A stretch of DNA of 64,000 nucleotides from Verticiella sediminum (GCF_007558815.1 NZ_VLTJ01000042.1:62001-126000); one strand, 5' to 3'; shown: positions 44,840 to 56,306, numbered from the stretch's first letter. Translations and numbers: made by a program. The notes: a model not told the origin generated them from the sequence alone.

Positions 44840-45718
44840 ATGGAATCATACATTGGGATATCGCAGCCGCAGTTCGCCGGTTGGCTCTACGCGACCGCCA
44901 TCGCAATGGGCCTGGTCATCGGCAGCTTCCTGAACGTCGTCATCGTGCGGCTGCCGCGCATGCTCGAGCGAGAATGGGCCGCAGCCTGCGCCGAGCTGCA
45001 GGCAGAGACCACCGCCGGCGCATCCGCCGCCGCGGCCGACGCGGCGCCTCCCTACGATCTCGCCCGGCCCCGCTCGCATTGCCCGGCCTGCGGCCACGGC
45101 CTCGCCTGGTACGAACTGGTGCCGGTGCTGAGCTGGCTGTGGCAGCGCGGGCGCTGCCGGCACTGCCGGGCCAGCGTGAGCGTGCAGTATCCGCTGGTCG
45201 AGCTTGCCTGCGCCGCGCTGTTCGCCGCCTGCGCCTGGCGCTTCGGCGCCACGCCGGCCATGCCGGCGGCGGCCGCGCTGTGCGCGGCGCTGCTCGCGCT
45301 CGCCGTGATCGATCTGCGCACCCTGCTGCTGCCCGACGCGATCACCCAGCCCCTGCTGTGGGCCGGGCTCGCACTGAACCTCACGCCGCACGGCTACGCC
45401 TCGCTCGAGGCCGCAGTGATCGGCGCCATGGCAGGCTACCTGGTGCTCTGGGTCATCGCGGTCGGCTTCCAGAAGCTCGTCGGCAAGGAAGGCATGGGCC
45501 AAGGCGACCTCAAGCTGCTGGCCGCGCTGGGCGCATGGTTCGGCTGGCCTGCGTTGCCCGGCATCATCCTGTATGCATCGGTGGCGGGGGCGGCGGTCGG
45601 CCTCGCGCTGCTCGGCCTGCGCCGCCTGCGGCGCGACCAGCCGCTGCCCTTCGGGCCGTTCCTCGCCGGCGCCGGGCTGCTCGCGCTGTTCCTGCCCGCC
45701 TGGCTGCGGCTATCCTGA
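44840..45718 (+). CDS. pilD: Type IV prepilin peptidase / N-methyltransferase
   Basis: A 292-residue A24-family membrane aspartyl protease. The N-terminal cytoplasmic loop carries the two zinc CxxC pairs (CPACGHG and CRHCRA). The catalytic aspartates are in VIDLRTLLLPD and GQGDLKLLAALGAW. It cleaves and methylates type IV pilin-like subunits. Usually pilB and pilC precede it; here an unrelated lipoprotein gene lies upstream on the other strand. The coaE gene follows after 34 bases. Confidence 0.95.
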   Translation: MESYIGISQPQFAGWLYATAIAMGLVIGSFLNVVIVRLPRMLEREWAAACAELQAETTAGASAAAADAAPPYDLARPRSHCPACGHGLAWYELVPVLSWLWQRGRCRHCRASVSVQYPLVELACAALFAACAWRFGATPAMPAAAALCAALLALAVIDLRTLLLPDAITQPLLWAGLALNLTPHGYASLEAAVIGAMAGYLVLWVIAVGFQKLVGKEGMGQGDLKLLAALGAWFGWPALPGIILYASVAGAAVGLALLGLRRLRRDQPLPFGPFLAGAGLLALFLPAWLRLS

Positions 45719-45752
45719 GCCCTGCTCCATTCTCAGCCTTTTCCTGCCTACC

Positions 45753-46424
45753 ATGACCACAGACACTGCCACCCCGTCCACCCGCCCCTGGCTGCGCATC
45801 GGCCTGACCGGAGGCATCGGCTCGGGCAAGACGCGGGTCGCCGACCAACTGGCTGCGCTGGGCGCGAGCGTGATCGACACCGATGCCATCGCCCACGCGC
45901 TCACGGCCCCGGGGGGCGCTGCCATCGAACCGCTGCGCGCCCTGTTCGGCGAGTGGGCGATCGATGCCGGCGGCGCGCTCGACCGCGCGGCCATGCGTGA
46001 GCGCGTGTTTCGCGACGCCGAGGCGCGCCGCCGCCTGGAAGGCCTGCTCCACCCCATGATCGGTGCCGCGGTGCAGCGCGAGGCCGAGGCCGCCCTCGGC
46101 TGGTACACGGTATTCGTCGTGCCGCTGCTGGTCGAGTCCGGACGCTGGCGCGAACGGGTCCATCGCATCTGCGTGGTCGATTGCGACGAAGCCACGCAGA
46201 TCGCGCGCGTCGGCCAGCGCAGCGGCCTCACGCCCGACGCCGTGCAGCGCATCCTCGATGTGCAGGCGTTTCGCGACGAACGCCTCGCCGCAGCCGACGA
46301 CGTCATCGTGAACGACGGCCAGACCACGCCCGAACAGTTGAGCGAACGGGTGGCCGCCCAGCATGCGCGCTGGATGGCCTTGCGCGATCAGCCGCCCTAC
46401 GCGCCCGGCACGCCGCACGCCTAG
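45753..46424 (+). CDS. coaE: Dephospho-CoA kinase
   Basis: A 223-residue P-loop kinase that makes the last step of CoA synthesis. Walker A is GLTGGIGSGKTRVAD near residue 18, followed by DTDAIAHAL and the lid region RVGQRSGLT. Its place between pilD and zapD is conserved in proteobacteria. Confidence 0.94.
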   Translation: MTTDTATPSTRPWLRIGLTGGIGSGKTRVADQLAALGASVIDTDAIAHALTAPGGAAIEPLRALFGEWAIDAGGALDRAAMRERVFRDAEARRRLEGLLHPMIGAAVQREAEAALGWYTVFVVPLLVESGRWRERVHRICVVDCDEATQIARVGQRSGLTPDAVQRILDVQAFRDERLAAADDVIVNDGQTTPEQLSERVAAQHARWMALRDQPPYAPGTPHA

Positions 46425-46425
46425 C

Positions 46426-46552
46426 GTGAGTCACTCCCGCCTGAAGGCGGGAGCCTCCTCGCCACCCAACAGGGGCGCCTACGGCGCCAGGATGGACTTG
46501 CCTCGCTAGCCTCGCCGTCAACGGCGAGGCTAGCGCTTTGGCCCGTGGTCAT
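46426..46552. repeat. Structured non-coding repeat, copy 1
   Basis: Begins GTGAGTCACTCCCG and ends TTGGCCCGTGGTCA. It contains an 8-bp hairpin (46434-46453) and a 13-bp hairpin GCTAGCCTCGCCG-TCAA-complement (46505-46534). It shares its flanks and a differently composed hairpin with copy 2. It starts 2 bases after coaE and may also act as its terminator. Confidence 0.75.
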
Positions 46553-46656
46553 CGCTTGTAGCGACTTGTCGCAGGCCTTGGCTTTGTCCGCCCCTGCTTG
46601 CTCGATACAATGCCCCGCTAAGGCTGGCTACCGCCGGCGCCCGCTGCGGCCGGCCC

Positions 46657-46747
46657 GTGAGTCGCTCCCGGCGCCAGGATGGGCTGGCCTCGCTAGCCCT
46701 CGCCCTGAACCCTGAAGGGCGAGGGCTAGCGCGTTGGCCCGTGGTCA
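46657..46747. repeat. Structured non-coding repeat, copy 2
   Basis: Begins GTGAGTCGCTCCCG and ends TTGGCCCGTGGTCA, with the shared segment GGCGCCAGGATGG. Its central hairpin is a perfect 15-bp stem (46692-46706 with 46716-46730). The arms differ from copy 1 on both sides of the stem in a matching way, so the structure rather than the sequence is conserved. It lies 33 bases before zapD. Confidence 0.75.
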
Positions 46748-46780
46748 GAACGACGTGCAGCAACGAAGCCCAGGACAGGC

Positions 46781-47548
46781 GTGATTCTCTACGAATACCC
46801 CTTCAACGAGCGCATACGCAACTTCTTGCGCCTGGAAGACCAGTTCGATCGGCTGCTCTTTTTCGTGCAGCAGGATGACGTACGGGCCCAGCATGCGGCG
46901 CTCGGCATCCTGTTCGAGATCAGCGACGCCATCATGCGCGGCGCCGGCCGCGCCGACGTGCGCACCGAACTGCTGCACGAGCTCGAACGGCAGCGGCACA
47001 GCCTGGCCGCCCTGCGCGAGCATCCGGGCGTGGACCGCAGCCTGCTCGACGCCACCGTCGAGCGCATCCAGGAAGCCGGCAACGAGCTCACCAACCACAC
47101 CAAGCCCGCCGAGGCGCTGCGCCAGAACGAGTGGCTCGCCAGCCTGCGCAGCAGGCTGGTCATCCCCGGCGGCGTATGCGAATTCGACATGCCGTCGTAC
47201 TACGCATGGCAGCAGCGGCCGGCCGAGGACAGGCGGGCCGACCTGCAGCGCTGGTGCGCGCCGCTCTGGCCGCTGCAGGATGCGCTCGATCTCACCCTGC
47301 GCCTGACCCGCCAGACCGGCGAGGTGGTGGACGCCGTCGCGCCGCAGGGCCTGTACCAGCAGGTGCCCAGCGGCAAGGCCTACCAGTTGCTGCAGGTGCG
47401 GCTGTCGGACGATGCCGTGTGCTTTCCCGAGATCAGCGCCAACAAGTATTCGATCTCCATCCGCTTCTCGACCCAGGACGGTCAGGACAAGCCCCAGCCC
47501 GTCGCCTACGACGTGCCGTTCAAGCTGACGCTCTGCACCAGCCTGTAG
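46781..47548 (+). CDS. zapD: Cell division protein ZapD
   Basis: A 255-residue FtsZ-bundling protein (YacF). It starts with the conserved [20 protein letters not shown] and ends with the beta domain [13 protein letters not shown]. It acts in the cytoplasm at the Z-ring. Start is a GTG at 46781. Its 3' end overlaps the convergent chemoreceptor gene by 43 bases. The yacG gene that often follows zapD is not present in this window. Confidence 0.94.
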   Translation: MILYEYPFNERIRNFLRLEDQFDRLLFFVQQDDVRAQHAALGILFEISDAIMRGAGRADVRTELLHELERQRHSLAALREHPGVDRSLLDATVERIQEAGNELTNHTKPAEALRQNEWLASLRSRLVIPGGVCEFDMPSYYAWQQRPAEDRRADLQRWCAPLWPLQDALDLTLRLTRQTGEVVDAVAPQGLYQQVPSGKAYQLLQVRLSDDAVCFPEISANKYSISIRFSTQDGQDKPQPVAYDVPFKLTLCTSL

Positions 47549-49146
47549 GCGCGCCCCGGCAGGTGCGCGGCGGGCGGCTGCGCATCGATGGCCGACGTCT
47601 GGCCGCCCTCGCGAAAAGCGGCGATCGCCTCGCGCAGCAGCGCGGCCTGGTGTTCGAGCCGGGCGGCGGCCTCGGCGGCTTCATCCACGCGCAAGGCGTT
47701 GCGCCGGGTGGCTTCGTCAATACGCTTGATCGCCGCGTTCACGTGGCCGATGTCGTGGGATTGCTGGGCCGCACCCTGGGCCAGCGCGCCCATCGACCCG
47801 GCCGTAGCGGCGGCGCCCTGCACCACCCCGGCCATGCTCTGGCGCACGGCCTCGGCCGAGCGTGCGCCCTGGTTCACGCTGGCGCGCGCCTCGCCCACCA
47901 ATTGCCGCACCTGCGCGGCCGATTGCGTGCTCTGCGTGGCGAGTCGGCGCACCTCGTTGGCGAGCACGCCGAAACCCCGCCCTTCGCTGCCTGCGCGGGC
48001 CGCCTCGACGGCGGCATTGAGCGCCAGCAGATTGGTCTGCACCGAGATCTCGTCCATGACGTCGACCAGCTCGTCGATGCGGCGCGAGCGTTCGGCAATG
48101 GCGCCGATCGACTCGAGCAGGCGGCCGACGTCCGCGCCGCAGGCCTGGGCAGCATCGGCGACGCTCTGCGCCCGCTCGCGCGCCTCGCGGGCGTGTTCGG
48201 CATTCTCGTGCACGGTCAGGGCCAGCGATTGCACCGTCTGCGCGGTCTCGCGCAAGGCTTCAGCCTGCTGGCCGGTATGCGCGGCCAGATCGGCATTGTC
48301 GGTCGCCATGGTGACCGTGTGCGCGTCGATCTCGGTGACGCCATCGCGCACGGTGCGCACCATGCGGCGCAACTGCTGCTGCATGAGATTCAACTGGTCC
48401 TGCAGTGCGCCGATCTCGTTGCGGGAACCCGCGACCAGGGTCGTGGAGAGATCGCCGCGGGCGATGCGCAGCAGATGCGCGCCGGCCCAGTGCAGCGGAC
48501 GCAGCACCATCCGGCCGATGAAAGCCTGACACGAGAGCGCGAGCGCGACGGCAAGCGCCAGCCCCGCGGCCATGGCCACGCGCGCGAGATCGACCGCGGC
48601 GCCCGCCGCGTCGACGGCCTGGGCACCCTGGGCGCGCAGCGCGGCCTGGAACCCCTCGACGGCCCGCAGGAAATCCGCCGCGCCCGAGGCGACCTGCTGC
48701 TGCTCGAGCTGCTGGGCGGCGATGCCGTTCCAATTCTCGATGGCTGCGCCCCAGGGACGCAGCCCCTGAGCGACCCATGCGCGGTAGGCGGCCAGCGCCC
48801 CGGCGGCCGGGCCGGTCTCGCCGTCGAGCATGGCCACGCGCTGGTCGGCCAGGTCGAGTTGCTCGTGCGCCTGGCGCAGCGCGGTGTCGCGCTCTGTATC
48901 CTGCCCACCCTCCATGTAGCCGCGGGCATCGGCCAAGTGCACGCGGGCGCGCAGCAGCGCGACGGTGGTATCGGACAGGGCGTTGGCCTGAGCGAGCTGT
49001 GCACTACCCAGCGTTTCGATACGCTCGTGCGTGAGCTGCTGCATCCACAGGCCGCCCGCGCCGGCGAGGGCGAACAGCACGACAAAGGCCCATAGCGCCG
49101 CCGCCACGACCGTGCGAACCCGCAGATTGCGGAAGAACGATGCCAT
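47506..49146 (-). CDS. Methyl-accepting chemotaxis protein
   Basis: A 546-residue chemoreceptor. Transmembrane helices lie at about 12-34 and 190-212, with a four-helix-bundle-like periplasmic domain between them. A HAMP domain follows, then a long cytoplasmic coiled coil with the hairpin tip [20 protein letters not shown] and [15 protein letters not shown]. The ATG at 49146 puts a short basic tail before the first helix. It shares its 3' end with zapD in opposite orientation. The ligand is unknown. Confidence 0.92.
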   Translation of the reverse strand: MASFFRNLRVRTVVAAALWAFVVLFALAGAGGLWMQQLTHERIETLGSAQLAQANALSDTTVALLRARVHLADARGYMEGGQDTERDTALRQAHEQLDLADQRVAMLDGETGPAAGALAAYRAWVAQGLRPWGAAIENWNGIAAQQLEQQQVASGAADFLRAVEGFQAALRAQGAQAVDAAGAAVDLARVAMAAGLALAVALALSCQAFIGRMVLRPLHWAGAHLLRIARGDLSTTLVAGSRNEIGALQDQLNLMQQQLRRMVRTVRDGVTEIDAHTVTMATDNADLAAHTGQQAEALRETAQTVQSLALTVHENAEHAREARERAQSVADAAQACGADVGRLLESIGAIAERSRRIDELVDVMDEISVQTNLLALNAAVEAARAGSEGRGFGVLANEVRRLATQSTQSAAQVRQLVGEARASVNQGARSAEAVRQSMAGVVQGAAATAGSMGALAQGAAQQSHDIGHVNAAIKRIDEATRRNALRVDEAAEAAARLEHQAALLREAIAAFREGGQTSAIDAQPPAAHLPGRAYRLVQSVSLNGTS

Positions 49147-49222
49147 ATCCCGACTCCCGGCCACAGCGGCCTTTGAACGGCCGGAATTATGCCCGGTGGA
49201 TATGGCAGACCCGTGACAGGCC

Positions 49223-50233
49223 CTAACCGCCCAGCTCGGCCAGCAGACGTATGCCCGCGATGCCATGGGCGCCTTGCCGTCGGGCCTCGTCGCGCGTGGC
49301 CAGGCCTTGCCCGCCCAGGGCGAACAAGGGCAGGCCGGCATGCTCACGCAGCGCCGCGAAGCGCGCCCAGCCGAGCGGCTCGGCCTGCGGGTGCGTGGGT
49401 GTGGCGAGCACCGGGCCCAGCACGGCGTAGCGAGCGCCCAGGGCGCGCGCCTGCGCGATCTGGTCTGCATCGTGCACTGAGGCCCCCAGCCAGGCGTGCG
49501 CGGCCAGGCCCTCGGGTCGTCCGAGGGCGAGGTCCGCGCTGCGCAGATGCAGCCCGTCGGCCTCGTTGGCCCAGGCGAGCGGATGCGCACTGTTGACCAG
49601 TACCCGGGCGCCCTGCGCGCGCGCAACGCCCAGCAGCGCCTGCAAGGCCGCGTGCAGCGAGGCCGCCTGCGGGCCTTCGGGCCAGTCGGGTTCGCGGAAC
49701 TGGAACAACCGTACGCCGGCACGCAGCGCCCGTTCGACCCGGGCGAGATGGCCGGCCAACCCGGCGGGCGTACCGATACCGCCGATCACCAGCGTGTCGG
49801 GCACCTGCATCCAGGCCAGCGGGGGCAGCGTGGCGGGCAGCAATTGCCCCTCGCCCAGCCCGGCCTGCAGCACATCGATGTCCTGGCGCGGATCGACCCA
49901 GGCCAGGCGCTGGTTCTCCAGCCCGCGCGGTTCGCCGCGCCAGCCGGTGACGCGGCAGAATTCGAGCCGCACCGTGGCGTGCGAATAGGCGTGGACGTGG
50001 GTGATCCAGGGCGTGGCCTCGGTCACCTGGATGCCGAGCTCCTCGTCCAGTTCGCGCGCCAGCGCCGTCAGCGCATCCTCGCCCGGCTCGAGCTTGCCGC
50101 CGGGCAGCTCCCACCAGCCGGCGTAGGGCTTGCCTTGCGGCCGCTGGCCGAGCAGCAGCCGGCCCTCGCGATCGATGATCAGGCCGGCGGCGACTTCGAC
50201 GAGCTTGGGTGCGGCGTTGGGCTCACTCGACAT
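49223..50233 (-). CDS. Nudix hydrolase fused to a ThiE/TenI-like domain (MutT family)
   Basis: A 336-residue two-domain protein. Residues 1-135 carry a Nudix box ([14 protein letters not shown] followed by [10 protein letters not shown]), as in MutT, which hydrolyses 8-oxo-dGTP. Residues about 150-335 form a thiamine-phosphate-synthase-like barrel ([20 protein letters not shown] and [14 protein letters not shown]). This fusion is a known proteobacterial form; the role of the second domain is unclear. The start overlaps the DUF815 gene end by 11 bases. Confidence 0.9.
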   Translation of the reverse strand: MSSEPNAAPKLVEVAAGLIIDREGRLLLGQRPQGKPYAGWWELPGGKLEPGEDALTALARELDEELGIQVTEATPWITHVHAYSHATVRLEFCRVTGWRGEPRGLENQRLAWVDPRQDIDVLQAGLGEGQLLPATLPPLAWMQVPDTLVIGGIGTPAGLAGHLARVERALRAGVRLFQFREPDWPEGPQAASLHAALQALLGVARAQGARVLVNSAHPLAWANEADGLHLRSADLALGRPEGLAAHAWLGASVHDADQIAQARALGARYAVLGPVLATPTHPQAEPLGWARFAALREHAGLPLFALGGQGLATRDEARRQGAHGIAGIRLLAELGG

Positions 50234-51113
50234 GGCGCGCCGCCCAATCCTTGGCGAACTGCCAGGCCACCCGGCCCGAACGCGAACCCCGTTCGAGCGC
50301 CCACTGCAGCGCAGGCATGCGCGCGGCTTCGATGCCCGACGCCGGGCAGCCCAGCTCGCGCAGCCAGTGGTGCACGATGTCCAGGTAGTCGTCCTGGCGG
50401 AACGGATAGAACGAGAGCCAGATGCCGAAGCGCTCGGACAACGAGATCTTCTCCTCGACCGTGTCGCCGGGGTGGATCTCGCCGTCGGGCTGGTGCCTGG
50501 TCTCGAGGTTCTCGCTCATGTATTCCGGCAGCAGGTGGCGCCGGTTGGACGTGGCGTAGATCAGCACGTTGCCGCTGGTCGCCGAGATCGAACCGTCGAG
50601 CACCGATTTCAGCGCCTTGTAGCCGCCTTCGCCTTCCTCGAACGAGAGATCGTCGCAGAACAGGATGTAGCGTTCCTCGCGGTCGGCGAGCAGGGCGACG
50701 ATGTCGGTCAGGTCGGCCAGGTCTTCCTTGTCGACCTCGACCAGGCGCAGGCCCTGCCCCGCGTGGGCGGCCAGCATGGCCTTGACCAGCGAACTCTTGC
50801 CCGTGCCGCGCGCGCCCGTCATCAGCACGTTGTTGGCGGGCCGGCCCTTCAGGAACTGGAGCGTGTTGCGTTCGATGACGTCCTTCTGGCGATCGACGTG
50901 CTGCAGGTCGTCGAGCTCGATGCGGGCGACGTGGGCCACGGCTTCGAGCCAGCCGCGCGAGCCGCGGCGGCGCCAGCGGTAGGCGTGGGCGCTCCAGTCG
51001 ATGGGCGGGGGAGCGGGCGGCAGCCAGGCTTCGAGCTGGGCGAGCACGCGGGCGGCCTGGGCCATCAGGGCGGGCAGGTCGGGAATCGAGGGGGATGAGG
51101 CGGTCTGTGACAT
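50223..51113 (-). CDS. DUF815-family ATPase
   Basis: A 296-residue P-loop ATPase. Walker A is MTGARGTGKSSLVKAML near residue 100 and a Walker B-like ILFCDDLSFEEG lies near residue 155. The sensor segment NVLIYATSNRRHLLPEYM follows, all typical of DUF815 AAA-like proteins. The cellular role is not established. It sits between argJ and mutT, a conserved neighbourhood in Burkholderiales. Confidence 0.9.
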   Translation of the reverse strand: MSQTASSPSIPDLPALMAQAARVLAQLEAWLPPAPPPIDWSAHAYRWRRRGSRGWLEAVAHVARIELDDLQHVDRQKDVIERNTLQFLKGRPANNVLMTGARGTGKSSLVKAMLAAHAGQGLRLVEVDKEDLADLTDIVALLADREERYILFCDDLSFEEGEGGYKALKSVLDGSISATSGNVLIYATSNRRHLLPEYMSENLETRHQPDGEIHPGDTVEEKISLSERFGIWLSFYPFRQDDYLDIVHHWLRELGCPASGIEAARMPALQWALERGSRSGRVAWQFAKDWAARHVE

Positions 51114-51156
51114 GAAGGATGACGCGCGTCGCCGCCAGGGGCGTACGCGCGTAGGA

Positions 51157-52386
51157 TCAGGAACGGTAGTCGGCGTTGATGCTCACGTAGTCGTGCGAGA
51201 AGTCGCAGGTGTAGACGGTCTCCTGCGCCTTGCCCCGGCCCAGCGCGATGCGCACCAGGATCTCGGGCTTTTGCATGACCTTCTGGCCGTCTTCCTCGCG
51301 ATAGGTCGGGTTGCGGCCGCCGTCGCGGGCGACCCACTCGTCGTCCAGCCAAAGGTTGACCTTGTCCACGTCGAGATCCTCGATGCCGGCGTAGCCGATC
51401 GCCGCCAGGATGCGGCCGAGGTTGGGGTCGCTGGCATAGAACGCGGTCTTGACCAGGGGCGAGTGCGCCACCGCGTAGGCCACCTTCAGGGCTTCCTCGC
51501 TGTCGCCGGCCTCCTCGACACGGATGGTCATGAACTTGGTCGCCCCCTCGGCGTCGCGCACGATCTTCTGCGCCAGGTCGCGGGCGATCTCCACGAGCGC
51601 CGCGCGCAGGACCAGGAAGCCCTGGTGCGTCGGCCCGCTGATCTGAACGCCGCTCTGCCCGGTGGCCGCGATGATGAAGGAATCGTTGGTGGACGTGTCG
51701 CCATCGACCGTGATCCGGTTGAACGACTGGTCGGCGATGTCGCGGGTGAGCTGGGCGAGCAGCTCCCGGGGCACGCCGGCGTCGGTGGCCACGAAGCCGA
51801 GCATGGTCGCCATGTTCGGGCGGATCATGCCCGCGCCCTTGCTGACGCCGGTCACGGTGACCACCTTGCCGTCGATGTTCACGCGCAGCGACGACACCTT
51901 GGGCAGCGTGTCGGTGGTCATGATGCCGTGCGCGGCATTGAACCAGTTGTCCGGGCGCAGGTCGGCCACCGCATGCGGCAGGCCGGCGACGATGCGGTCC
52001 ACGGGCAGCGGCTCCAGGATCACCCCGGTCGAGAACGGCAGCACCTGGCGCGGATCGAGCATCATCAGCTTGGCGAGCTCGGCGCACACCTCGCGGCAGG
52101 CGGCCAGACCGGGCGCGCCGGTGCCGGCGTTGGCATTGCCGGTGTTGATCACCAGCGCGCGGATGCCCTGGCCCGGGTCGGCGAGGTTCTCCTCGCACAC
52201 CTGGACCGGCGCCGCGCGAAAGCGGTTGCGGGTGAAGACGCCCGCCACCGTGGTGCCGGGCTCGAAGCGAAAGACCGTGAGATCGCGGCGGTCGGCCTTG
52301 CGGATGCCGGCCTCGGCGACGCCGATGTCCACACCCGCCACCGGGAAGATGGCGCTCTCGTCGGGAATGTGCAGGTTCACAGCCAT
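51157..52386 (-). CDS. argJ: Bifunctional glutamate N-acetyltransferase / ornithine acetyltransferase
   Basis: A 409-residue ArgJ of arginine synthesis, which recycles the acetyl group from N-acetylornithine to glutamate. It self-cleaves before a threonine in the [17 protein letters not shown] region, visible near residue 190. Motifs [12 protein letters not shown] and GDTSTNDSF are also present. The ATG at 52386 gives the expected MAVNLHIP-type N-terminus. It lies 41 bases downstream of hemL. Confidence 0.95.
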   Translation of the reverse strand: MAVNLHIPDESAIFPVAGVDIGVAEAGIRKADRRDLTVFRFEPGTTVAGVFTRNRFRAAPVQVCEENLADPGQGIRALVINTGNANAGTGAPGLAACREVCAELAKLMMLDPRQVLPFSTGVILEPLPVDRIVAGLPHAVADLRPDNWFNAAHGIMTTDTLPKVSSLRVNIDGKVVTVTGVSKGAGMIRPNMATMLGFVATDAGVPRELLAQLTRDIADQSFNRITVDGDTSTNDSFIIAATGQSGVQISGPTHQGFLVLRAALVEIARDLAQKIVRDAEGATKFMTIRVEEAGDSEEALKVAYAVAHSPLVKTAFYASDPNLGRILAAIGYAGIEDLDVDKVNLWLDDEWVARDGGRNPTYREEDGQKVMQKPEILVRIALGRGKAQETVYTCDFSHDYVSINADYRS

Positions 52387-52427
52387 GAGGCTTTCCTTGT
52401 AGGTTCTAGGGTATGCGGGGCGCGCGC

Positions 52428-53714
<1,287 letters not shown>

Positions 53715-53777
53715 GGCTATCGTGTCAGGTTGATGCCGGCGCGCAGCTCGCAGCGGCACGCGCCCGGCGAGCGGGCG

Positions 53778-53800
53778 AAAAAAGGGCCGGCAAGCGGCCC
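53778..53800 (-). terminator. Rho-independent terminator after thiE
   Basis: On the minus strand GGGCCG-CTTGC-CGGCCC is followed by six T's, beginning one base after the thiE stop. It separates thiD-thiE from hemL. Confidence 0.85.
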
Positions 53801-53801
53801 C

Positions 53802-54539
53802 TCAGCGCGGGGCCATGGCGGCCATGGTGGCGCGCGCCGCCGCCTCGACGTCGGCCGCTTCGAACAGGCCGGTGATGAGGGCAAGCGCGTCCGCGCCGGC
53901 CGCGGCGACCGGCGCGGCGTTGCCCGGCGTGATGCCGCCGATGGCGATGACGCCGACGCGGCGCGGCTGCCCGGCCGCGCGCGCCGCGTCCTCGCACAGG
54001 CGGCGCGCGGCGCGCAGGGTTTCGAGGCTCACGCGCACGGCACCGGGCTTGGTGGACGACGGATAGACCGCGCCCATGCCGACGCTGGCCGCGCCCGCAT
54101 CGATGGCCGCGCGCACGCGGTCGAGCTCGTTGTAGCAGGACACGCCCACCACCATGCCCTCGTCGGCGAGCCGCCGCACGGTGGCCTGCTCGGCATCGTC
54201 GCGGCCCAGATGCACGCCATCGGCCTCGAGCTCGAGCGCGAGGCGCCAGTCGTCGTTGACGATGAAGGCGATGCCGTGCTGGCGGCAGGCCGCGCGCAGG
54301 CTGCGCCCCTGCGCCAGGCGCGCCGCGTCGTCCAGGTGCTTGCGGCGAAACTGCAGCGCCTGCATGCCGCCGCGCACGGCCTGCGCGATGGCGTCGAGCA
54401 GACGCGCGGTGTCGTCCCATTCGGGCGTGAGGCCATACAGGCCGACCACGCCCCGCACGGCCGGGTCGCGCAGGCCGAGCGGCGCGCTGGCCGTGCGGGC
54501 GCGGCCGCCGGCCGCCTCATGCGGCGGAGGTAGTGTCAT
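53802..54539 (-). CDS. thiE: Thiamine-phosphate synthase
   Basis: A 245-residue ThiE, which joins the pyrimidine and thiazole phosphates. Motifs are ALQFRRKHLDD, FIVNDDWRLALELEADGVHL, GMGAVYPSSTKPGA and GVIAIGGITPGN with the phosphate-binding glycines. The start overlaps the thiD stop in ATGA. The N-terminal 30 residues are rich in Pro/Ala and may be longer than usual. Confidence 0.93.
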   Translation of the reverse strand: MTLPPPHEAAGGRARTASAPLGLRDPAVRGVVGLYGLTPEWDDTARLLDAIAQAVRGGMQALQFRRKHLDDAARLAQGRSLRAACRQHGIAFIVNDDWRLALELEADGVHLGRDDAEQATVRRLADEGMVVGVSCYNELDRVRAAIDAGAASVGMGAVYPSSTKPGAVRVSLETLRAARRLCEDAARAAGQPRRVGVIAIGGITPGNAAPVAAAGADALALITGLFEAADVEAAARATMAAMAPR

Positions 54540-55402
54540 GCTTCGTCCCCTTCGTCCTCTTCGTCTGCCTGGTCGGCATCGTCGTCGCTACTGCGCATCC
54601 AGAACATGCGATCGGGCATGGCGCGCCCCATGCCGGGCTGAAAGCCCGCCTCGAGCGCGCGCCGGGTGTATTGCTGGGCGTCGATGACCGCCTGGCGCAG
54701 CGTCTGCCCGCCGGCGAGCAGCGCGGCCAGCGCGGCCGACAGCGTGCTGCCCGCACCGGCGTAACTGCCGGGCAGCCGGCGCCAGGACCAGGCTTCGGCC
54801 TGTGGGTCCTCGCCGGCCAGCACGTTCACGGGCGACCCCCCGGCGTGCGGCACGCCGGTGACCAGCACGTGCTCGGGGCCGAGCGCGAGCAGCGTCTGCA
54901 CCGCGTTGTCGCCTTCCGCCTTGCCGAGCAGGCCCTCGGTATGCCATTGCTCCAGGCGGCGATGATCGATCACCACCACGTCGGCCTGCGGCACGAGCAG
55001 CTCGCACAGGGCGACCACGGTGGCGTCGGCCAGCTCCTGGCCCTCCTCGCCGCGATCGACCGGGTCCATGCCCAGATGCAGCACCAGCGGCACGTCGGGA
55101 TAGTCGGCCACCACCTGGGCCACGGCGCTCACCGATTCCGGGCTGTACAGATTGCCCACTTTGAAGCCGTGCACGGACATGTCTTCGAGCAGGCTGCGCG
55201 CCTGGTCGTCGATGAATTCCGGTGCGACCGCCTGGATGTCCTCGATGCCGGCGCTGTCCTGGATGGCGAGCGCGGTGAGCGCGGTGACGACATGGCAGCC
55301 GAGGCTTGCGCCCACGAGAATGTCCGCCTGCATGCCGCCGGCGCCGGAAGGGTCCGACGGGGCGAAGGAAAGAAGTACGGGGAAGGGCTTGGCGGGGTTC
55401 AA
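54536..55402 (-). CDS. thiD: Hydroxymethylpyrimidine/phosphomethylpyrimidine kinase
   Basis: A 288-residue ribokinase-like ThiD that phosphorylates HMP twice for thiamine synthesis. Motifs are SFAPSDPSGAGGMQADI at the N-terminus, VLHLGMDPVDRG, and the anion-hole region GSYAGAGSTLSAALAALLAGG. The C-terminus is unusually acidic (DDDADQADEEDEGDEA). The only reasonable start is a TTG at 55402. It is divergent from rubredoxin. Confidence 0.92.
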   Translation of the reverse strand: MNPAKPFPVLLSFAPSDPSGAGGMQADILVGASLGCHVVTALTALAIQDSAGIEDIQAVAPEFIDDQARSLLEDMSVHGFKVGNLYSPESVSAVAQVVADYPDVPLVLHLGMDPVDRGEEGQELADATVVALCELLVPQADVVVIDHRRLEQWHTEGLLGKAEGDNAVQTLLALGPEHVLVTGVPHAGGSPVNVLAGEDPQAEAWSWRRLPGSYAGAGSTLSAALAALLAGGQTLRQAVIDAQQYTRRALEAGFQPGMGRAMPDRMFWMRSSDDDADQADEEDEGDEA

Positions 55403-55509
55403 AGCAGCCGATTTAGTAAGATGCGGGTGTGGGGTTCGATGCAGCGACGCATACCAACGCGAGCGGCGCGCACCGTGACCCTCTAGTGTAAAACGTCAGC
55501 AGGAAAACC

Positions 55510-55674
55510 ATGCGCACCTGGATGTGTCTAATTTGTGGCTGGATCTATGATGAGGCAGCGGGTCTGCCCGACGAGGGAATCGCACCGGGCACGCGCTGGG
55601 AGGACGTCCCTCCCAACTGGGTTTGCCCGGAATGCGGCGCCCGCAAGGAAGACTTCGAAATGGTGGAGATCTGA
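55510..55674 (+). CDS. Rubredoxin
   Basis: A 54-residue iron protein with the two CxxCG pairs, CLICG near residue 6 and CPECG near residue 39, that bind one iron, plus the rubredoxin core WIYDEAAGLPDEGIAPGTRW. It transfers single electrons in the cytoplasm. AGGAAAACC precedes the ATG. It is divergent from thiD, a gene order shared with other Burkholderiales. Confidence 0.95.
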   Translation: MRTWMCLICGWIYDEAAGLPDEGIAPGTRWEDVPPNWVCPECGARKEDFEMVEI

Positions 55675-55733
55675 CCCGGGTTTGAGCACACGAACCGGCA
55701 GCCGCCGGTGTGCACGGCTACACGGAGAGCGCC

Positions 55734-56306
55734 ATGCCTGATACGCCAGAGCAGCAACTCGATCTCTCGAACCAGTTTCTCATCGCCATGCCGGCCATGG
55801 GCGACTCGAACTTCGCCGGCGCGGTGATCTATGTGTGCGAGCACACGCCGCGCGGTGCGCTGGGCCTGGTCATCAACCGGCCCACCGATCTCACCCTGGG
55901 CTCGCTGTTCGAGCGCATCGACCTGCAGCTCGAGATCGCGCCGATCAAGGACGCGCCGGTGTATTTCGGCGGCCCGGTCCAGACCGACCGCGGTTTCGTG
56001 CTGCACATGCCCACCGGCGAGTACACCTCCAGCATGCAGGTGGGCGGCCTCACCCTCACCACCTCGCGCGACGTGCTGCAGGCGGTCGCCGCCGGCGACG
56101 GGCCGGAGCGCCTGCTGGTCACGCTCGGCTATGCGGGCTGGACCGCCGGCCAGCTCGAGGCCGAAATGAGCGCCAACGCCTGGCTCACCGTCTCGGCCGA
56201 CGCCCACATCATCTTCGACGTGCCGCCCGCCGAGCGCTACCCGGCCGCCCTCGCCCTGCTGGGCATCGACCCCATCATGCTGGCTGGCGATGTCGGCCAT
56301 GCCTGA
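55734..56306 (+). CDS. YqgE/AlgH family protein
   Basis: A 190-residue DUF179 protein with the family landmarks NQFLIAMPAMGDSNFAGAVI, GALGLVINRP, YFGGPVQTDRGFVLH and LVTLGYAGWTAGQLE. The function is not settled. CGGAGAGCGCC precedes the ATG. It overlaps ruvX by 17 bases and begins the run of genes leading into the pyrimidine genes. Confidence 0.92.
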   Translation: MPDTPEQQLDLSNQFLIAMPAMGDSNFAGAVIYVCEHTPRGALGLVINRPTDLTLGSLFERIDLQLEIAPIKDAPVYFGGPVQTDRGFVLHMPTGEYTSSMQVGGLTLTTSRDVLQAVAAGDGPERLLVTLGYAGWTAGQLEAEMSANAWLTVSADAHIIFDVPPAERYPAALALLGIDPIMLAGDVGHA

